A DNA stretch of 64,000 nt, from contig NC_046674.1 of assembly GCF_003369915.1 (NCBI RefSeq), positions 26,849,657-26,913,656 on the forward strand. The letters run 5' to 3'. Numbering within the stretch: the first letter of the stretch is position 1; each line of letters starts with the position of its first letter. This document shows, piece after piece, positions 1 to 11,376 of the stretch. Below the pieces are notes generated by a model, which was given only the letters and a program-made list of their open reading frames with translations, was not told the DNA's origin and made no database searches. The DNA comes from Drosophila miranda. Lineage: Eukaryota; Arthropoda; Insecta; Diptera; Drosophilidae. Position numbers and translations under genes: made by a program.

Positions 1-685
1 ACAGATTACTCCGCTCGAAGATTATCAAGGGACAGGCTGTCTGTACGCTGCACAATAAGTCGCATTTGCTGAATTTGGATCACACAAACATTGTGCGTCT
101 CATAATAACAGAGTCCGCTGTTGCCTTTAGTATTATCGTTATGGAGTGTCCGTAGGATACTGGACACGCTAGCGTTGGCGTTCATCCACAGAGTGCTGTA
201 TGTGATTCGGTTGGACATTGTGGCTGCTCTGCGCTGCTGTGTGCTCAACGTGCTCCGCGTGGACTTCAAGCCTGCCCAAATTTTGGTAACTGCCAGCGCA
301 ACTACATTTCCAAGCTGTGCTACATAGGGTCATACATTAAAATTGGCGAGTTTTGAGCCCGCCAGAGCCAGAGCAATGCCAGGGCACCCTGTCTCTGCAA
401 GCCCTGCGCTCGAATCCACTTTCAGGCGCCTCGGCCACTCCCTGGCTTGGCATGTGTCAAATGCAGTGCAGTCGCTGCAACGACTCCATCACTTACCAAG
501 TGGTCAAGCCCTCTCCGGCGACTACCCCAAGAGAGCACCCCTCGTCGGCTGTAACCGGAGAAGGGGATTTTGTACGTGAGTGAAAGCAGTTCTCGGGCGG
601 ATATATTAGCGTGCCGCAATCTAAATTTCAAAACATCGTGCAGCAGTAGCCGTGAGCTAAAGAGGAAGCACACGCAGAACAGATA
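1..685 (+). pseudogene. Mos-type protein kinase relic, copy 1 (5' part outside window)
   Basis: Kinase homology is visible only by changing frames. In order: an N-lobe segment with TNIVRLI; a catalytic-loop segment VDFKPAKILV, matching the DLKPANIL signature typical of Mos-family kinases with the Asn replaced by Lys; a segment around ALRSDPLSGAS resembling the activation-loop and APE region; then NDSITYQVVK. A stop follows MECP, and frameshifts separate the blocks. It is clearly non-functional. The Mos assignment rests on the loop motif and the intronless layout and is moderately sure; kinase origin is more secure. Apparent minus-strand ORFs over it are shadows. Confidence 0.55.
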
Positions 686-1036
686 CACGCTTTATTTTGA
701 TAGTCCGGCGCTATCGGATCTCAACCTAAGCTGCTGGGGGATCGAGCCTAATTTCCACACGAGCCCTATTCTTCTGAGGAATAACCTGGAGCTCATCTTG
801 AGCAGAAGCTCTCCCGCCGGCTTGCTTTTCGGCTTATGTCGTGATTAGGTCGTGTTCGTTTGTAATTTGTTTGTATTATTTGCACTGTTTTATAAGCTTT
901 TACCATAGCAATCTTTCGATTGATTGATCTTTGATTGAATTTTACATTAGGGGCAAGACAGGGGTGGGTCAATAATTTATATTTTGTAACTTCTTTTTCG
1001 TTTAGAAGAAGTGAAGATATTTTGTTAGTTTCCTGC
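686..1036. other. Spacer between kinase relic and AGO2 3' end, copy 1
   Basis: No supported gene. It contains the AGO2 3' UTR on the minus strand (just below 1037) and AT-rich sequence. A short + strand frame at about 690-848 is open in copy 1, but its equivalent is not backed by any recognised domain. Counterparts lie at 15178-15528, 29316-29666, 38964-39313 and 53354-53692. Confidence 0.5.
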
Positions 1037-3071
1037 CTAAACAAAATACATAGGGTTCGTCTTCATGAACTCTGGCATTATCAAACGCTTTGCGTACTCC
1101 TCCTGGGGAGAACGAAACTTGGTGCAGCTGGAAGAAAAGCAGTCAAGATGACATTATCAGAACGAAAATATGAAACAATAATAATAATAATATCGCACCC
1201 AGTAAGGTAGACACGTCCACGTGCCGCAGCCAAATGTGCCAAATATGCCGGAGCCGGATAAGACACTGCGCGGTTGCAACGAGGAAACATGTGACAAAGA
1301 TTGTATGTCAATTTCTGCAGTACATCAATATCCAAGTTGCCCGTATTCTCGATTAGGTTGTAACGCGTCGGCTTGGCCGTCCCCTGAATCGACTGATGGC
1401 TGACCATGAAGAACTGCATCTCATTGGGATGGACAATGGTGCGATCGACGACGGTTCCCGGAACAACGTTGTTGAACTTGTTGTATTGCGATGGAACTCC
1501 GTTCGGAAAGAAGCGCGTATGATGCCGCTTAACTACAATGACGCAGCAAATCTTGGGCTTAATGTGCAGCTGAAAGGAGGCGAAGGTCGATTAGTGATAT
1601 ACAATTACAATGTTTCTGGATGCAAGAGTTCAACTTACCTTGCTGCAGGCGGCAGAAATTCCCCTCAACTCTTTATTCTTGATGTTGGGAAACTGGCCAT
1701 CGCTTACGCCATCACGATAATAGATTATGTGCTCGGGGTAGGATTTTTGGAACTTATGATAGACACGCAAGTGCTCAAGGGTTATCGACTCCATGTCCTC
1801 GATCTCCTCCAGGGCAGAGCGTTGCAAGCGATATTGCATGTTATATGAAGCCCCGAATGGATCGTGGGAGGCGGCAACACCCACCACACTGGGGATCTCT
1901 CGCTGATCGGGCGACGGATGAGTCACATCGGCACCCAAAAACATGGTGTTCTTTAGCAGACAGTGCAGGTCATCCCTTAGCTTGTGATTGGTGCCGTTAA
2001 GTTTGAAATCGACCTTAAGTAGAATGCTACCAATAACCTGCGCGTTACATTTGCGCTCGACTGTGATCTGCTTGATGCATTGTGTAAGAATGCCGTGCTG
2101 CAGCTCAGCCTTTTGCTTCACGACATCATAAAGGTGCCCGAAATTTGGTATAATAACGAACACCACATCAAATTGATTCTTTTTGAAATAGCGGAAATGA
2201 GCATCTAGTTCACGTTCATTCTTGTAGTACAGTTTCTCGGCCTTGGCATCCAGGCACAGATTGACTTTGCGACTCTTCTGAAGAACCTGCCACGAAAATT
2301 AGGCAGGATCCTGCAATGCAATGCAAAGAACTTACCATCTTCTGAAGCTCGTCCACATACAGGTAGTTAATCTTGCCGTAGAGTATGGCCCATTTATGTG
2401 ACTTTGGCTTGGGTTCAAGGAATTGCATGCCATCCATGCGCCACGAACCGTTCCTCACCGAGGCCAAATTGTTTTTGTACTCAATCTGAGGCGCATTGAG
2501 CGTGCGTGTATTCACGACGATGAAGTCACTGCCCAGACGTATGCCAAAGTGGCTGATGGTCGGGTCTAAATTGTGCCTGAAATATTCCATCAAGCGGATG
2601 ATCTTGGCCTTCCTCTCGTTGGTGGAAGTGGCAGCATACTTAATCATGGCCGCCACCTGATTAGCTCCATCCTTGCGCTGCGATACGATGAAAAGAAATC
2701 AAATCAGGAAATGATTTGCAGTGAAAGAAACTAGTTGAACTCACATTCAGTGTCTGCCCATCCTCAATGCGACATAGTTCGATAGGCAAGTAAATGTGCT
2801 TCAACGGCGGCCCAACATGCAAGCAGAGAAGGTTCGGAAACTTTAAATTATACTGCCGAGACTTGTAGTACTCTGCAACGGTCATTTCTTTTCCATCCAG
2901 CTCAAATGTCTGAGTGCTAGCCGGAACCTTACAAAGCCCGTTGACTCTGAAGACGCGCGGGGCGCTGCCAAGACAGGCAGGCGGCTCGTAAATTATATTT
3001 ATGCCCGTTAGGAATGATTCAATATCAGAACGCTTATAGTCAAGATTTGTGCTTTTGTCAATTTTCTGTTA
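1037..3071 (-). CDS. AGO2: Argonaute-2, 3' half (PAZ part, MID, PIWI), copy 1; split by tws
   Basis: The C-terminal half of the siRNA-guided slicer AGO2. Exons read from splice sites: about 3071-2745 (end of PAZ; in-frame Met at 2885), 2677-2336 (linker and MID, with GSWRMDG and FLEPKPK), 2286-1639 (MID/PIWI, 648 nt), 1569-1199 and 1127-1037. All junctions are GT/AG and in phase. The PIWI slicer residues are present: Asp in GADVTHP (codon at 1927-1929), Asp in RDGVSDGQF and His in AYLAHL. The protein ends MYFV as AGO2 does. No stop was seen from KIDKSTNLDY to the end. Upstream the exon is broken by the tws retrocopy, with a few codons after DYLEQ lost, so a normal AGO2 cannot be read directly. 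It could be an unexpressed remnant or a separate C-terminal protein. Confidence 0.85.
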
Positions 3072-3351
3072 TTTTTTGTAAGATTTTGGATGGATGGCGG
3101 CCGGGCCTGAAAGAGGTGTAATTTAACAAACAACAAACGATTTGAATTTAAAGAGAACAAAAGAATCGAATTAACATTAAAATTAAAATGAGGCGACCTC
3201 TGCCAAGGCAGTGGCTCCAGTGGCTCCAGTGGTTACAGTGGCTCCAGTGACTGCTTTGGCTGAGGCTCAGGCGTGTTTTTGTTGGCGGTTCTGGCTGCTG
3301 TTGTTGTGGTTGTGGGCGTGTGATTCCGGTGTGAGGTTTATAGAGTGTTGG

Positions 3352-4683
3352 CTAAAATTTATCCTGAAATATGAACAGATTGTTGGTCGCGGCCACTGCG
3401 ATGATATTCTCTTCGGGATGCCAGGCGGTGTTCAGAATTTTCTTGTTAAAGTCGAGACAGTCCACGCTGATCTCGTCTTTCTTCCGTTTGCCACCAGTGC
3501 AAACTTTTCGCGGCTTGAGCACCGTCTTCGGCTTGATGATGTCCCTGGAGGCCTCCAGCGTGACATCCTTTTTCGAGTTGCGATCAAAGACACGGAAAAA
3601 GTTATTATAGCTGCCAGTCATAATCGAGCTATCCTTGCCGTTCCAACAGCACTCGAATTTGTCGAAAATGCAATCGTTCTCATACAGCGAGCACAGTTTA
3701 GCGCGCAGGTATTCGTGGACCGGATAGGTCTCAATGGGCTTGGTTTCCATATGCAAGTCCCACACCTTGATGCTCAGATAGTCCCGGGAGATCATATAGC
3801 GACCAGAATTGCTCAGCTTCACATCACTGATGGAGCTGATTATCTCGCTGAAGAAGCTGCGATTCGTTGGATTCTCGGGCTCCTCGAACTGTTTGCTGTG
3901 CCGGTCGCATAACGCCGCCGAACGCATATCACATAAACGTATTGTGCCCTTGGAGCTCGAATAGACGAACACATTGCACTCGGTCGGATGGAATTCGGCT
4001 GCCGTGATCACCTCGGTGAGCTCCTCCATGTTGGTTGGCTTGATGTCGACAATGTTGTAGCTCTGATTGACCACCTCCAGGTTCCAGAGATTGATGCGCA
4101 AATCGTCGGCGGACAGGAAAGTCTCTTGATCGGAATTAACGCTAATTGAATTTATGTGATAGGTATGTGCATTGGCGAAGGTGCGACGCGGCGAGGCCTC
4201 CACCATCAGCGGTATCTGCTTCACAGAAGGAACTCGTAAGGCGGTTACATTTTGGGGATCCCTGATCAGACCGTTCTCCTCTTTCGTGTTGTAGCCCTCA
4301 AAGGACTTGTCGCGCTCGCTGACCTTCCACAACTTGACCGTCTTGTCGTTGGTGGAGAGCAGAAAGTGCACTGGGTTCTTCTGTTGCAGCCATCGGATTT
4401 TGTTGATCTTCTCCTCGATCTCCAGCGACTTGAGGTAATCGAATTCGGGCTCGTGCGATTGGAATGTCGAATAGACATTGTATTCGCCGCGTCGCGGATT
4501 GGCGGCTTTCGAGGCAGGATCACGCTGAAAGATGACGACGCGACCGCCCTTGTCGCCGGTGGCCAGCAGCTCGCCATCGTGATTGAATTCCACGCAGGAT
4601 ATGATATCCGCATCTGTGACATCATCGTCCAAGGCGCCCTTAATCTGTGAGAAGCACCAGGACGCCTCTCCATTACCGGCCAT
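3352..4683 (-). CDS. tws: twins / PP2A B55 regulatory subunit retrocopy, copy 1
   Basis: A complete 443-aa WD40 B55 subunit, which in the cell directs protein phosphatase 2A to substrates in mitosis and signalling. It runs from [20 protein letters not shown] to the C-terminal LFIFQDKF with no intron. The parent gene has introns, so this is a processed copy. WD repeats such as [15 protein letters not shown] and FFRVFDR are intact. About 39 nt of tws leader (4684-4722) and roughly 280 nt of tws trailer (3072-3351) accompany it; no long poly(A) remains. The upstream AGO2 exon reads into it without a stop, giving a 570-codon frame (3352-5064). Substitution noted: KILNTAW where copies 4 and 5 have KILHTAW. 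Confidence 0.93.
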   Translation of the reverse strand: MAGNGEASWCFSQIKGALDDDVTDADIISCVEFNHDGELLATGDKGGRVVIFQRDPASKAANPRRGEYNVYSTFQSHEPEFDYLKSLEIEEKINKIRWLQQKNPVHFLLSTNDKTVKLWKVSERDKSFEGYNTKEENGLIRDPQNVTALRVPSVKQIPLMVEASPRRTFANAHTYHINSISVNSDQETFLSADDLRINLWNLEVVNQSYNIVDIKPTNMEELTEVITAAEFHPTECNVFVYSSSKGTIRLCDMRSAALCDRHSKQFEEPENPTNRSFFSEIISSISDVKLSNSGRYMISRDYLSIKVWDLHMETKPIETYPVHEYLRAKLCSLYENDCIFDKFECCWNGKDSSIMTGSYNNFFRVFDRNSKKDVTLEASRDIIKPKTVLKPRKVCTGGKRKKDEISVDCLDFNKKILNTAWHPEENIIAVAATNNLFIFQDKF

Positions 4684-5738
4684 GACAGTTGAACAGTTTG
4701 AACAGGAACAGTGTTGCTGATTCTGCTCTAAATAGTCAATGATCGTCATGGCCTTCGGAAAGGACTTGTGCGATATGTCCACATTGACAAACGGGCGATC
4801 GCCAAGCACGAATGTTTGATAGAGCCCAACCAGAGCTTCGTAGCCGTCGTTAAGATCAAAGGCACTTCCGGGCTCAGACCTTTTGAAGAAGGAGCGACCG
4901 GCGCGTATGGCGGTGTTATGACAGGGTGCTGCCAACACATCCTCCAGACACTGCAAGGCTCGCATGGGCTTGTCATATATCTTATCCTTCATATAGCTGT
5001 AAAAATGGAAAATTGCATTATGCCGATTCTCTGCCGACACATTTCGTTCAGTATAACGGTCCACTCACCTTCTCAGCGAGTTCAGATCGACCTCCAAGTC
5101 CTCCGTCTCCTTGAGTTCCAGAGTGTAATTCAGGATACGGCCATGGCGATCTGTTACCTGGACGGCAGGAAAGCAAGTTTCACTTCAAAGGTGCATCAAG
5201 CTCGGCGACAACACAACAACACTTACTTTCACTTCTTGGCCCTGGGAGCTGCATTTTAGCTTCACAACTGAGTAGCACGATGCACGTCCATCAAATGCGG
5301 CAATCGCACCGCCCAAGTGTTCAACTCTGTACTGCTCAAAAGCCTTACGATAGAACTTCTTAGGACGCTCTGGCGTGATCTTCACATCGTAGTGATAGGC
5401 CACCGCAGGCATTTTGTCCAAGTTAACGTCGAGATAATTGACAGATACTTGACCAGGTTTTCCCAAAGTTCCACGCGGCTGAGGCAGACCTCGTCCCTGG
5501 GCTCCTGGCCATTGGGGGAGTTCGCCTTGCGGCTGGCGAGAACTATAGAGTTGGGAGCCTCCTTGGCGTTGTTGATTGCCGCCCTGTCCTCGCTGTTGTC
5601 CTGCGTGCTGTTGTCGGTTCTGTTTTTCCATAGCATCGCTGTGTGGCTGCTGCTGCTTCTCTTCCTCCTTCTGCAAGCCAGAGGCGGCAGGACCTCCATT
5701 TGGGGGGTGACGAGCCTGTTCTCCATCCGCACCAGCAG
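4684..5738 (-). CDS. AGO2: Argonaute-2, 5' half fused in frame to tws, copy 1
   Basis: Exons: 5738-5227 (Gln/Gly-rich tail, then the N domain from [16 protein letters not shown] to SSQGQEVK), 5157-5069 ([11 protein letters not shown] to NSLR) and 4996 downward ([16 protein letters not shown] to IDYLEQ at 4723). After IDYLEQ, 13 codons of former tws leader follow, then the tws Met at 4683, all in frame. AGO2 N domain and linker are thus joined to B55; PAZ, MID and PIWI are absent from this product. The first coding exon was not found. The acceptor CTTTAG lies before 5738, and an in-frame ATG at 5631 (MEKQNRQQ) is an alternative start. The Gln-rich tail is much shorter than the repeat-expanded tail of melanogaster AGO2. 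Confidence 0.85.
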
Positions 5739-7778
5739 CTAAAGATTCGTGAAGAGAGGAAGAATTGATGGTAAACAATCGATACACGGACCTGCGCTAA
5801 AAAGATCTAAAACAAAACAAAATATCCTCCAATATCCAAAATTGACGTGTAGAATTATTTTGTAACTAAATGTCAAACCTTCATTCTTACCCATATGAAA
5901 TGGGAACAATCAAGTATGCCTTTGAATGAAATGTCAAAATTTAAAAAAAAACAAATAATTTTTTTTATTTTTTCAATTTTACTAAATTTGACCGAGTCCT
6001 GGATCCTACTATGCGATGGAAACATAACTTATGTAGGGATCTAGGGGGTTTTCGCTGTTGTTGGAACCGCACACGTATCGCATATTTACCGAATTTGTAC
6101 CAAAAGGTACAACTCCACCTGCCTTTTTGTTGATGTTGTTGCAGGGGCTTCCCGACAACCCGACAACCCGCTTCAGGGTTTTTGGTTTTTAAAAATTCCC
6201 ACTGCTGCTTTTAATTTTGTATTTCACTTACTATTTTCTTTTTCCATTTTTCTTTTTCTTTTCGATTTTATATCCTTTCCCGACGACTGAACTGTTTCGA
6301 ATGACTGAAATATTTATTTCCTGTTGGCTAAACTTTTTGCTCTTTGTTTGTCGTATAACACTGTGCTGTGTGATCGATTCCAATAATCTTGTAGTCGAGT
6401 CTGTTTGTTTATGATTCAGTTTTATCAGGTGTGCAGTTAGTTATCGCTCAATTAAAAACTTCGACTTTCATTTCCTAGTAACGCTCTCAGAAAAACCAGA
6501 AAATTAGTTAGCGCTAATGCACATATGTATGTACCTCCAGCATTTAAACCAAATGGGCAGTGTAGTATGGTGTCGGAAGACAGAGCTGGACGTTCACAGC
6601 CTAAAGTCGTCGCTCTTCTCCTTGCACCGATCCGCGTAAATGAACGCTAAAATAAAACGTTTTAGACATGCTATGGAGTCGCTCCATGCAGCCCTGATCA
6701 TTGATCCACGATCACCGATCCCTATCGCCAGAGCCAAATCCGGCTGCATATTGCGTTGAACGCGTGGGAGTCTCAGTTCAGATTGGTTTCGATTCGCCAG
6801 CCAGTTCCTTTCTATATGCATTTTTTTTGGGTCAGCTTATCTGTGAATATAGCCTGGGGGCTCTCATCTTCTATCTGAGCTGTACCACCTCGCACCACGC
6901 TCCTTTATCCCTCGCATTTAAGTACTTTAAATCCTTGGATATGTACACCGCCGCGGATACGTTATATTTGTAAAATGTAATTCCTCCCAACTGCATCCTC
7001 GCAGTCTCCCCAGTTAATCAGCGAAACAGCTCCTGCTCTTATCCTGCGCGTATGCACTGCCCTACCCTACCCTACCATCATTGTAGAAACCCCCACTAGT
7101 CGTAGTTTACGGTTTAAGCGAATTTTTTTATAGTTTCTAAGTGGAAAGTAAAATACAAAATCCACAACAGATTATATCATTCTTTCCATATTCCGTCACT
7201 GCGCGAGGGGCCCGCTTAGAGTCCGTGAAGAAGAGATATCAATTGGATTGGATAATATACTAAGTATATCCCTGAGGAATTTTTTTGCATTTAACAAAAC
7301 GAAAGGAAAGAATTGTTTATATCGGACTATCGGTCTATCTATTATAAATAATATCTACTCGTACTCGTATTCAAAGTCAAAATTCTCGTACCATCTGCAG
7401 GGGTATATCAAGACAAGAATTCTTTAGCTACGAATATGTTCAATTCCCCAGAATTTGCGCGAGTATATGAGTATACCTTTATTTATACAGGTTCAGATAT
7501 TATTGGAGGGATGGATGGGCGCGATTATTATTTTTCGTACATCCAATACCAGTGACCTGGGACTTCCTTTCTGATGACCTGTGGGGAAATCTCCTGCGCC
7601 TGTGCCTGTGACTAGTCCAGGGGATCTCCGAAACCCCTTACAGAAGAGGCTAAAGGAGGAGGGAGAGGCCACACGCACAGAAATGTTAGTCAGCCAAATC
7701 GAATCGAATCGGATCGTGGACAGCTTATAGTTACCTATTTCTTCGGTGGATTGCAGCTCCAGGCCAAGCAATACAACC
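5739..7778. other. Roughly 2 kb without a supported gene, copy 1
   Basis: Probably holds the AGO2 promoter and any first exon (minus strand), and the 3' trailer of the 124-aa gene. AT-rich tracts lie at 5940-5990 and 6180-6280. A minus-strand end frame, read as ISPQVIRKEVPGHWYWMYEK and stopping at 7528-7530, looks protein-like but could not be linked to an exon with confidence. The CCCTACCCTACCCTACC run near 7060 is short and not telomeric. Confidence 0.4.
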
Positions 7779-8376
7779 TCATTGGTCTCTGTACAAATTG
7801 CGACTTGTGGTATTGTATTGCTGGTCCCATTTTTCCTCCCAGCTAAGAAGATTCCCGACAGCGATAGCAGGCTCTTTTGGATTGTCCATGGGATGCTTGC
7901 GCTTGCGTCCGTTGGGTTGCCCAATGGGTGGCCATGGCTCTGGCAATATCGACCTGCTGAGCTCCTCGTCGATTTTTTCCTTACGCTCCATCACTTGTTT
8001 TTTCCATGCTTCCTCCCACACAAGAAGATCGTGGACAGCCTTTTCGTCAACCGGATTGCACCCTGGTCTGGGCTGCCAAGCGCTGGGGGTTAGGCAAGGT
8101 GGGGAACTATAGACTTATAACTCTGTGAATGAAACCCGAGTCTGCTTTAAGTTTTTCGGTGCAGTGGATAGGATATATACATCATGTGCAGCTTATGCGA
8201 TAGCCTACCGAGTATTTCTGCAGAAGATGCATCTTCTTACCTTGAAATTTCATCGTTGATGTCATTCTGCGCTTTATCCTCGAATAATGCACTGAAATAT
8301 AGAATTTTTAGATAGTGTTTTGCATGAAAATGAAATGAAAATGTTCTTTTAAATACCTCATAATTTCTTGCTCCAT
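7779..8376 (-). CDS. Unrecognised three-exon gene, 124 aa, copy 1
   Basis: Exons read from splice sites: 8376-8357 (MEQEIM), 8291-8241 (ALFEDKAQNDINDEIS) and 8082-7779. Total 375 nt, exactly 125 codons including the stop. GT and AG are present at both introns. The product is charged and Trp-rich with WEEAW and WEEKW segments and a KGK/RKRKH basic patch; no signal peptide or membrane segment is seen. I do not recognise the family. All four complete array copies keep the same exon structure without a stop. A frame-2 continuation (NEVVLLGLELQSTEE) below the stop may be an alternative end. Confidence 0.6.
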
Positions 8377-8610
8377 GATCTTCCTTTTTTGTTGTATACT
8401 CGCTCTGTCCTAATTCCCTGTTGTTTGTATTTTTCAGATGTTCACGAAACGTCTTTTAACACATATGTATGTATATGTTCCGTGCACCGATGAACTTTTC
8501 CTGTACTGTACTGTTTTTTTTTTTTTTTTTTTTTTTTTTTATTTATTTATTAAATTAACAAATTATCTGTTAATAATGGTGCTTAGTTACTAAAGGCGGA
8601 AAAAGATAAG

Positions 8611-11376
8611 TTAAAAGTTAGCTAAATTTAAATGATTATAAATATTGCATGCAATTAGTTTAAGAGACAGTTCAGGGGATAGGGTTTGACAGAGGGAGTT
8701 ATAATTATGGCATAAAACCCTAAAAGGTTCATGATCAGCATAATTAGACCTACATATGGGTAGACGGATAGGCCTAAAAGTACAGGTAGGTCTAGATGGA
8801 ACGGCCAAGTCAATCTGACCCAAGAGAGTTTGGGAGTCAACAGTCCCAAGAAGGAGCTTGTGCACGAACATTACACCATTGCATATTCTGCGATGGTGCA
8901 ACGATGGCAGGTCAATAAGATTTAGCCTAGACCGGTAGGGTGGCAAGATTCTACCCGAGTCCCAGTTAAAGTTCCGAAGTGCAAAAATTAAAAATTGCTT
9001 TTGCACGGATTCAATAACAGCCTGCTGCTCTTTATACTGCGGGCTCCACACACAAGAACAATACTCCAATATAGGACGTACTAACGAGATGTACAATTGT
9101 TTCGTAACGTACGGGTCGTCAAACTCCTTGGACCAACGCTTGATGAACGCTAAAACACCCTTAGCTTTATTTACAGTTGCAGCTATATGGGTGTTGAAAC
9201 ACATCTTATGATCAAAAAGGACTCCGAGGTCATTTGAACTCGAAATTCGCTCAAGGACATGATTTCCTAGAACATATGAGACAAAATGAGGAGCGCGACG
9301 GTAAAATGTCATAAGTTTGCATTTGGAAAGGTTCAGAAAAAGAAGATTAGTTGAACACCACAATAGTAGTTAACTTAGATCAAGTTGAAGGCGTGTGTGC
9401 AAATACCAATCAGAGTAAGAAATACAGATTTTGACATCATCAGCATACATTAGTGTAGTAGAGTATGTTATAACTTGAGGAAGGTCGTTCACAAATAAAA
9501 TAAACAGAAGCGGGCCCAGATGACTTCCCTGTGGCACACCTGAAGTAACATTAACAGTATTTGACAACACGTTAGAAAACAAAACACGTTGAGTACGGTT
9601 AGAGAGATAGGACAAAATCCAATCAAGAAGATTCGTTGGGAACCCTAATAAAGAGAGCTTTTGAATAAGCAGAGCATGGTTCACAGAATCGAATGCCTTG
9701 CTGAAGTCCGTCAAAACTACATCCGTCTGCAAACCAATTTGAAAACCACGGTGGATTAGGTTAGAAAACTCAAGAAGGTTAGTCGATGTTGAACGATGTC
9801 TGAAAAAACCGTGTTGCGACGGAGATATCAAGCTGTAACAAAGATGTTGCAGTTGCCGGGTGACCAGGAACTCAAGAAGCTTCGGGATGGCGGAAAGCTT
9901 TGCGATACCACGATAGTTTTCAATGTTTGATCTTGAACCTTTTTTGTGAAGCGGAATGATGTAGGACTAATTCCAAATTACTGGGAGACAAGACTGTTCC
10001 AAGGAGAGGTTGAAGAGAAAGGTCAAGGGTTTGCAAAGGGACTGGGCACAGTGTTTTAAGATGCAACTTGGTACCTTATCTGGACCCGCAGAAAACGATA
10101 TGTCCATAGATGACAAACCTTCCAGAACAACGCTTTCCTCGAAAAAGGGCAGAAAAATGCTGTTAGCTTGAGGTAGCTGGTACAGAAGCTTCTGTTTTGT
10201 TCTGGTAATGAAGGGACGGAGGAAAAACGTTTGACTTGCGCTTAGAGTTGACGAACGAATAGAGTTTTTTAGGATCACTACGAAAGTTACTACTACATTG
10301 TGAAAGGTAATGATTATAACACTGACTATTGACGGCAAGGAACAGAGAGCGAGCGGAGGAGTATAGAGCTAAGGCCAACGTGGAGCCCGACTTCTGGTAC
10401 TTTTTATAGAGCCGGGACTTATTATTTTTTAAGTATGACAAATACTTGGAGAACCAGGGAGGCTTGGACGATACAGGTACAGTGATATCTGGAACAAACG
10501 TATTAAGGGCGGAGTAAATAGAACTATAAAACGAGTTAACAGTTGCATCTATGTTCGGTAATAAAGAAACGGTAAAAAAAGAAACGACCAATCAACACGC
10601 GAGAGATGTAGATCTAAATCGATAAAGTTTGTTTTGCGAAAACACTTTATGTGACAAGGAGCCATGGAACTGTCAGCACCTCCAGATTGTGTACACTCCA
10701 GTGATATCAACAAAGTTGGATGGTAAGGATCTTCAGGGAGAGATATTGGGCTTGTTCTAGATACCGTAGCAAGAGAACCATCGTTAACAAAAACGAGGTC
10801 AAGAAGTCTGTCCCTAATGTTTTTAACGGCAGTAATTTGGACAAGGGAAATATCCGTTAGCCCATTGATAAAGTCATTATGGCAATTGGGAAACAACAGG
10901 TTAGCGTCATTACAAGGCAGCCAAGAAAGAAATGGGAGGTTAAAGTCCCCCATGACAATAATTCGATCATTGCACCCTAATGCAGAAACAACATTATTAA
11001 TTGCTGAGAGGTGGTGTAAGTAAAGCTCAGCATCAGACCTGGGAGGAATGTAAGAGCAGGTTAAATAGAAAAATGCGGAGCCAACACGAACTTTGACTGC
11101 AACAAATTCAATTCCATGAATGTTATTGAATGGGAATAACTCAGATGAGAAAACAGATTTAACTGCAATCAGAACCCCACCTGCAAAAGATGGGCGGTCC
11201 ATTCTATAAATAGAGTAACTATCAATGAAAATTTCATGATCATTGACAGAGGAGTTAAGCCAGGTTTCGGTAAACGCGATGGCATCGAAATCAAAGGACG
11301 CGCTATTAGTATGAATTTGACGCAATTTTCCCAGCAAACTGCGGACGTTCTGATAGTGCATGGAAAAATAGTACAT
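8611..11376 (-). pseudogene. LINE ORF2 (endonuclease + reverse transcriptase), broken, copy 1 element
   Basis: Order on the minus strand: apurinic-type endonuclease with FTETWL and MGDFNLP (11376-10549), connecting region, then RT with TDFSKAFDSVNH, SGVPQGSHLGP and YADDVK (about 9831-9430), then the C-terminal region (KRWSKEFDDPYVTK, 9363-8611). It is broken by a frameshift near 10590, another near 10200-10330, a stop just after VIWN near 9967 and another just after LQLDLS near 9370. It therefore cannot make a full-length protein. Confidence 0.85.

Noticed and set aside
3211-3912. 233-codon + strand frame over the tws 3' end, repeated in all copies
   Set aside because: Exact antisense shadow of the tws WD40 coding region; conserved only because tws is.
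4768-5259. 163-codon + strand frame over AGO2 5' exons
   Set aside because: Runs through AGO2 introns and exons in antisense, has no domain, and changes with AGO2 indels.
6217-6414. 65-codon Phe-rich + strand frame
   Set aside because: Arises from a T-rich tract; not hydrophobic-segment-like in any gene context, and copy 4 carries a stop.
7060-7076. CCCTA repeats resembling telomeric sequence
   Set aside because: Only about three short repeats; Drosophila telomeres are retrotransposon-based and do not use this repeat.
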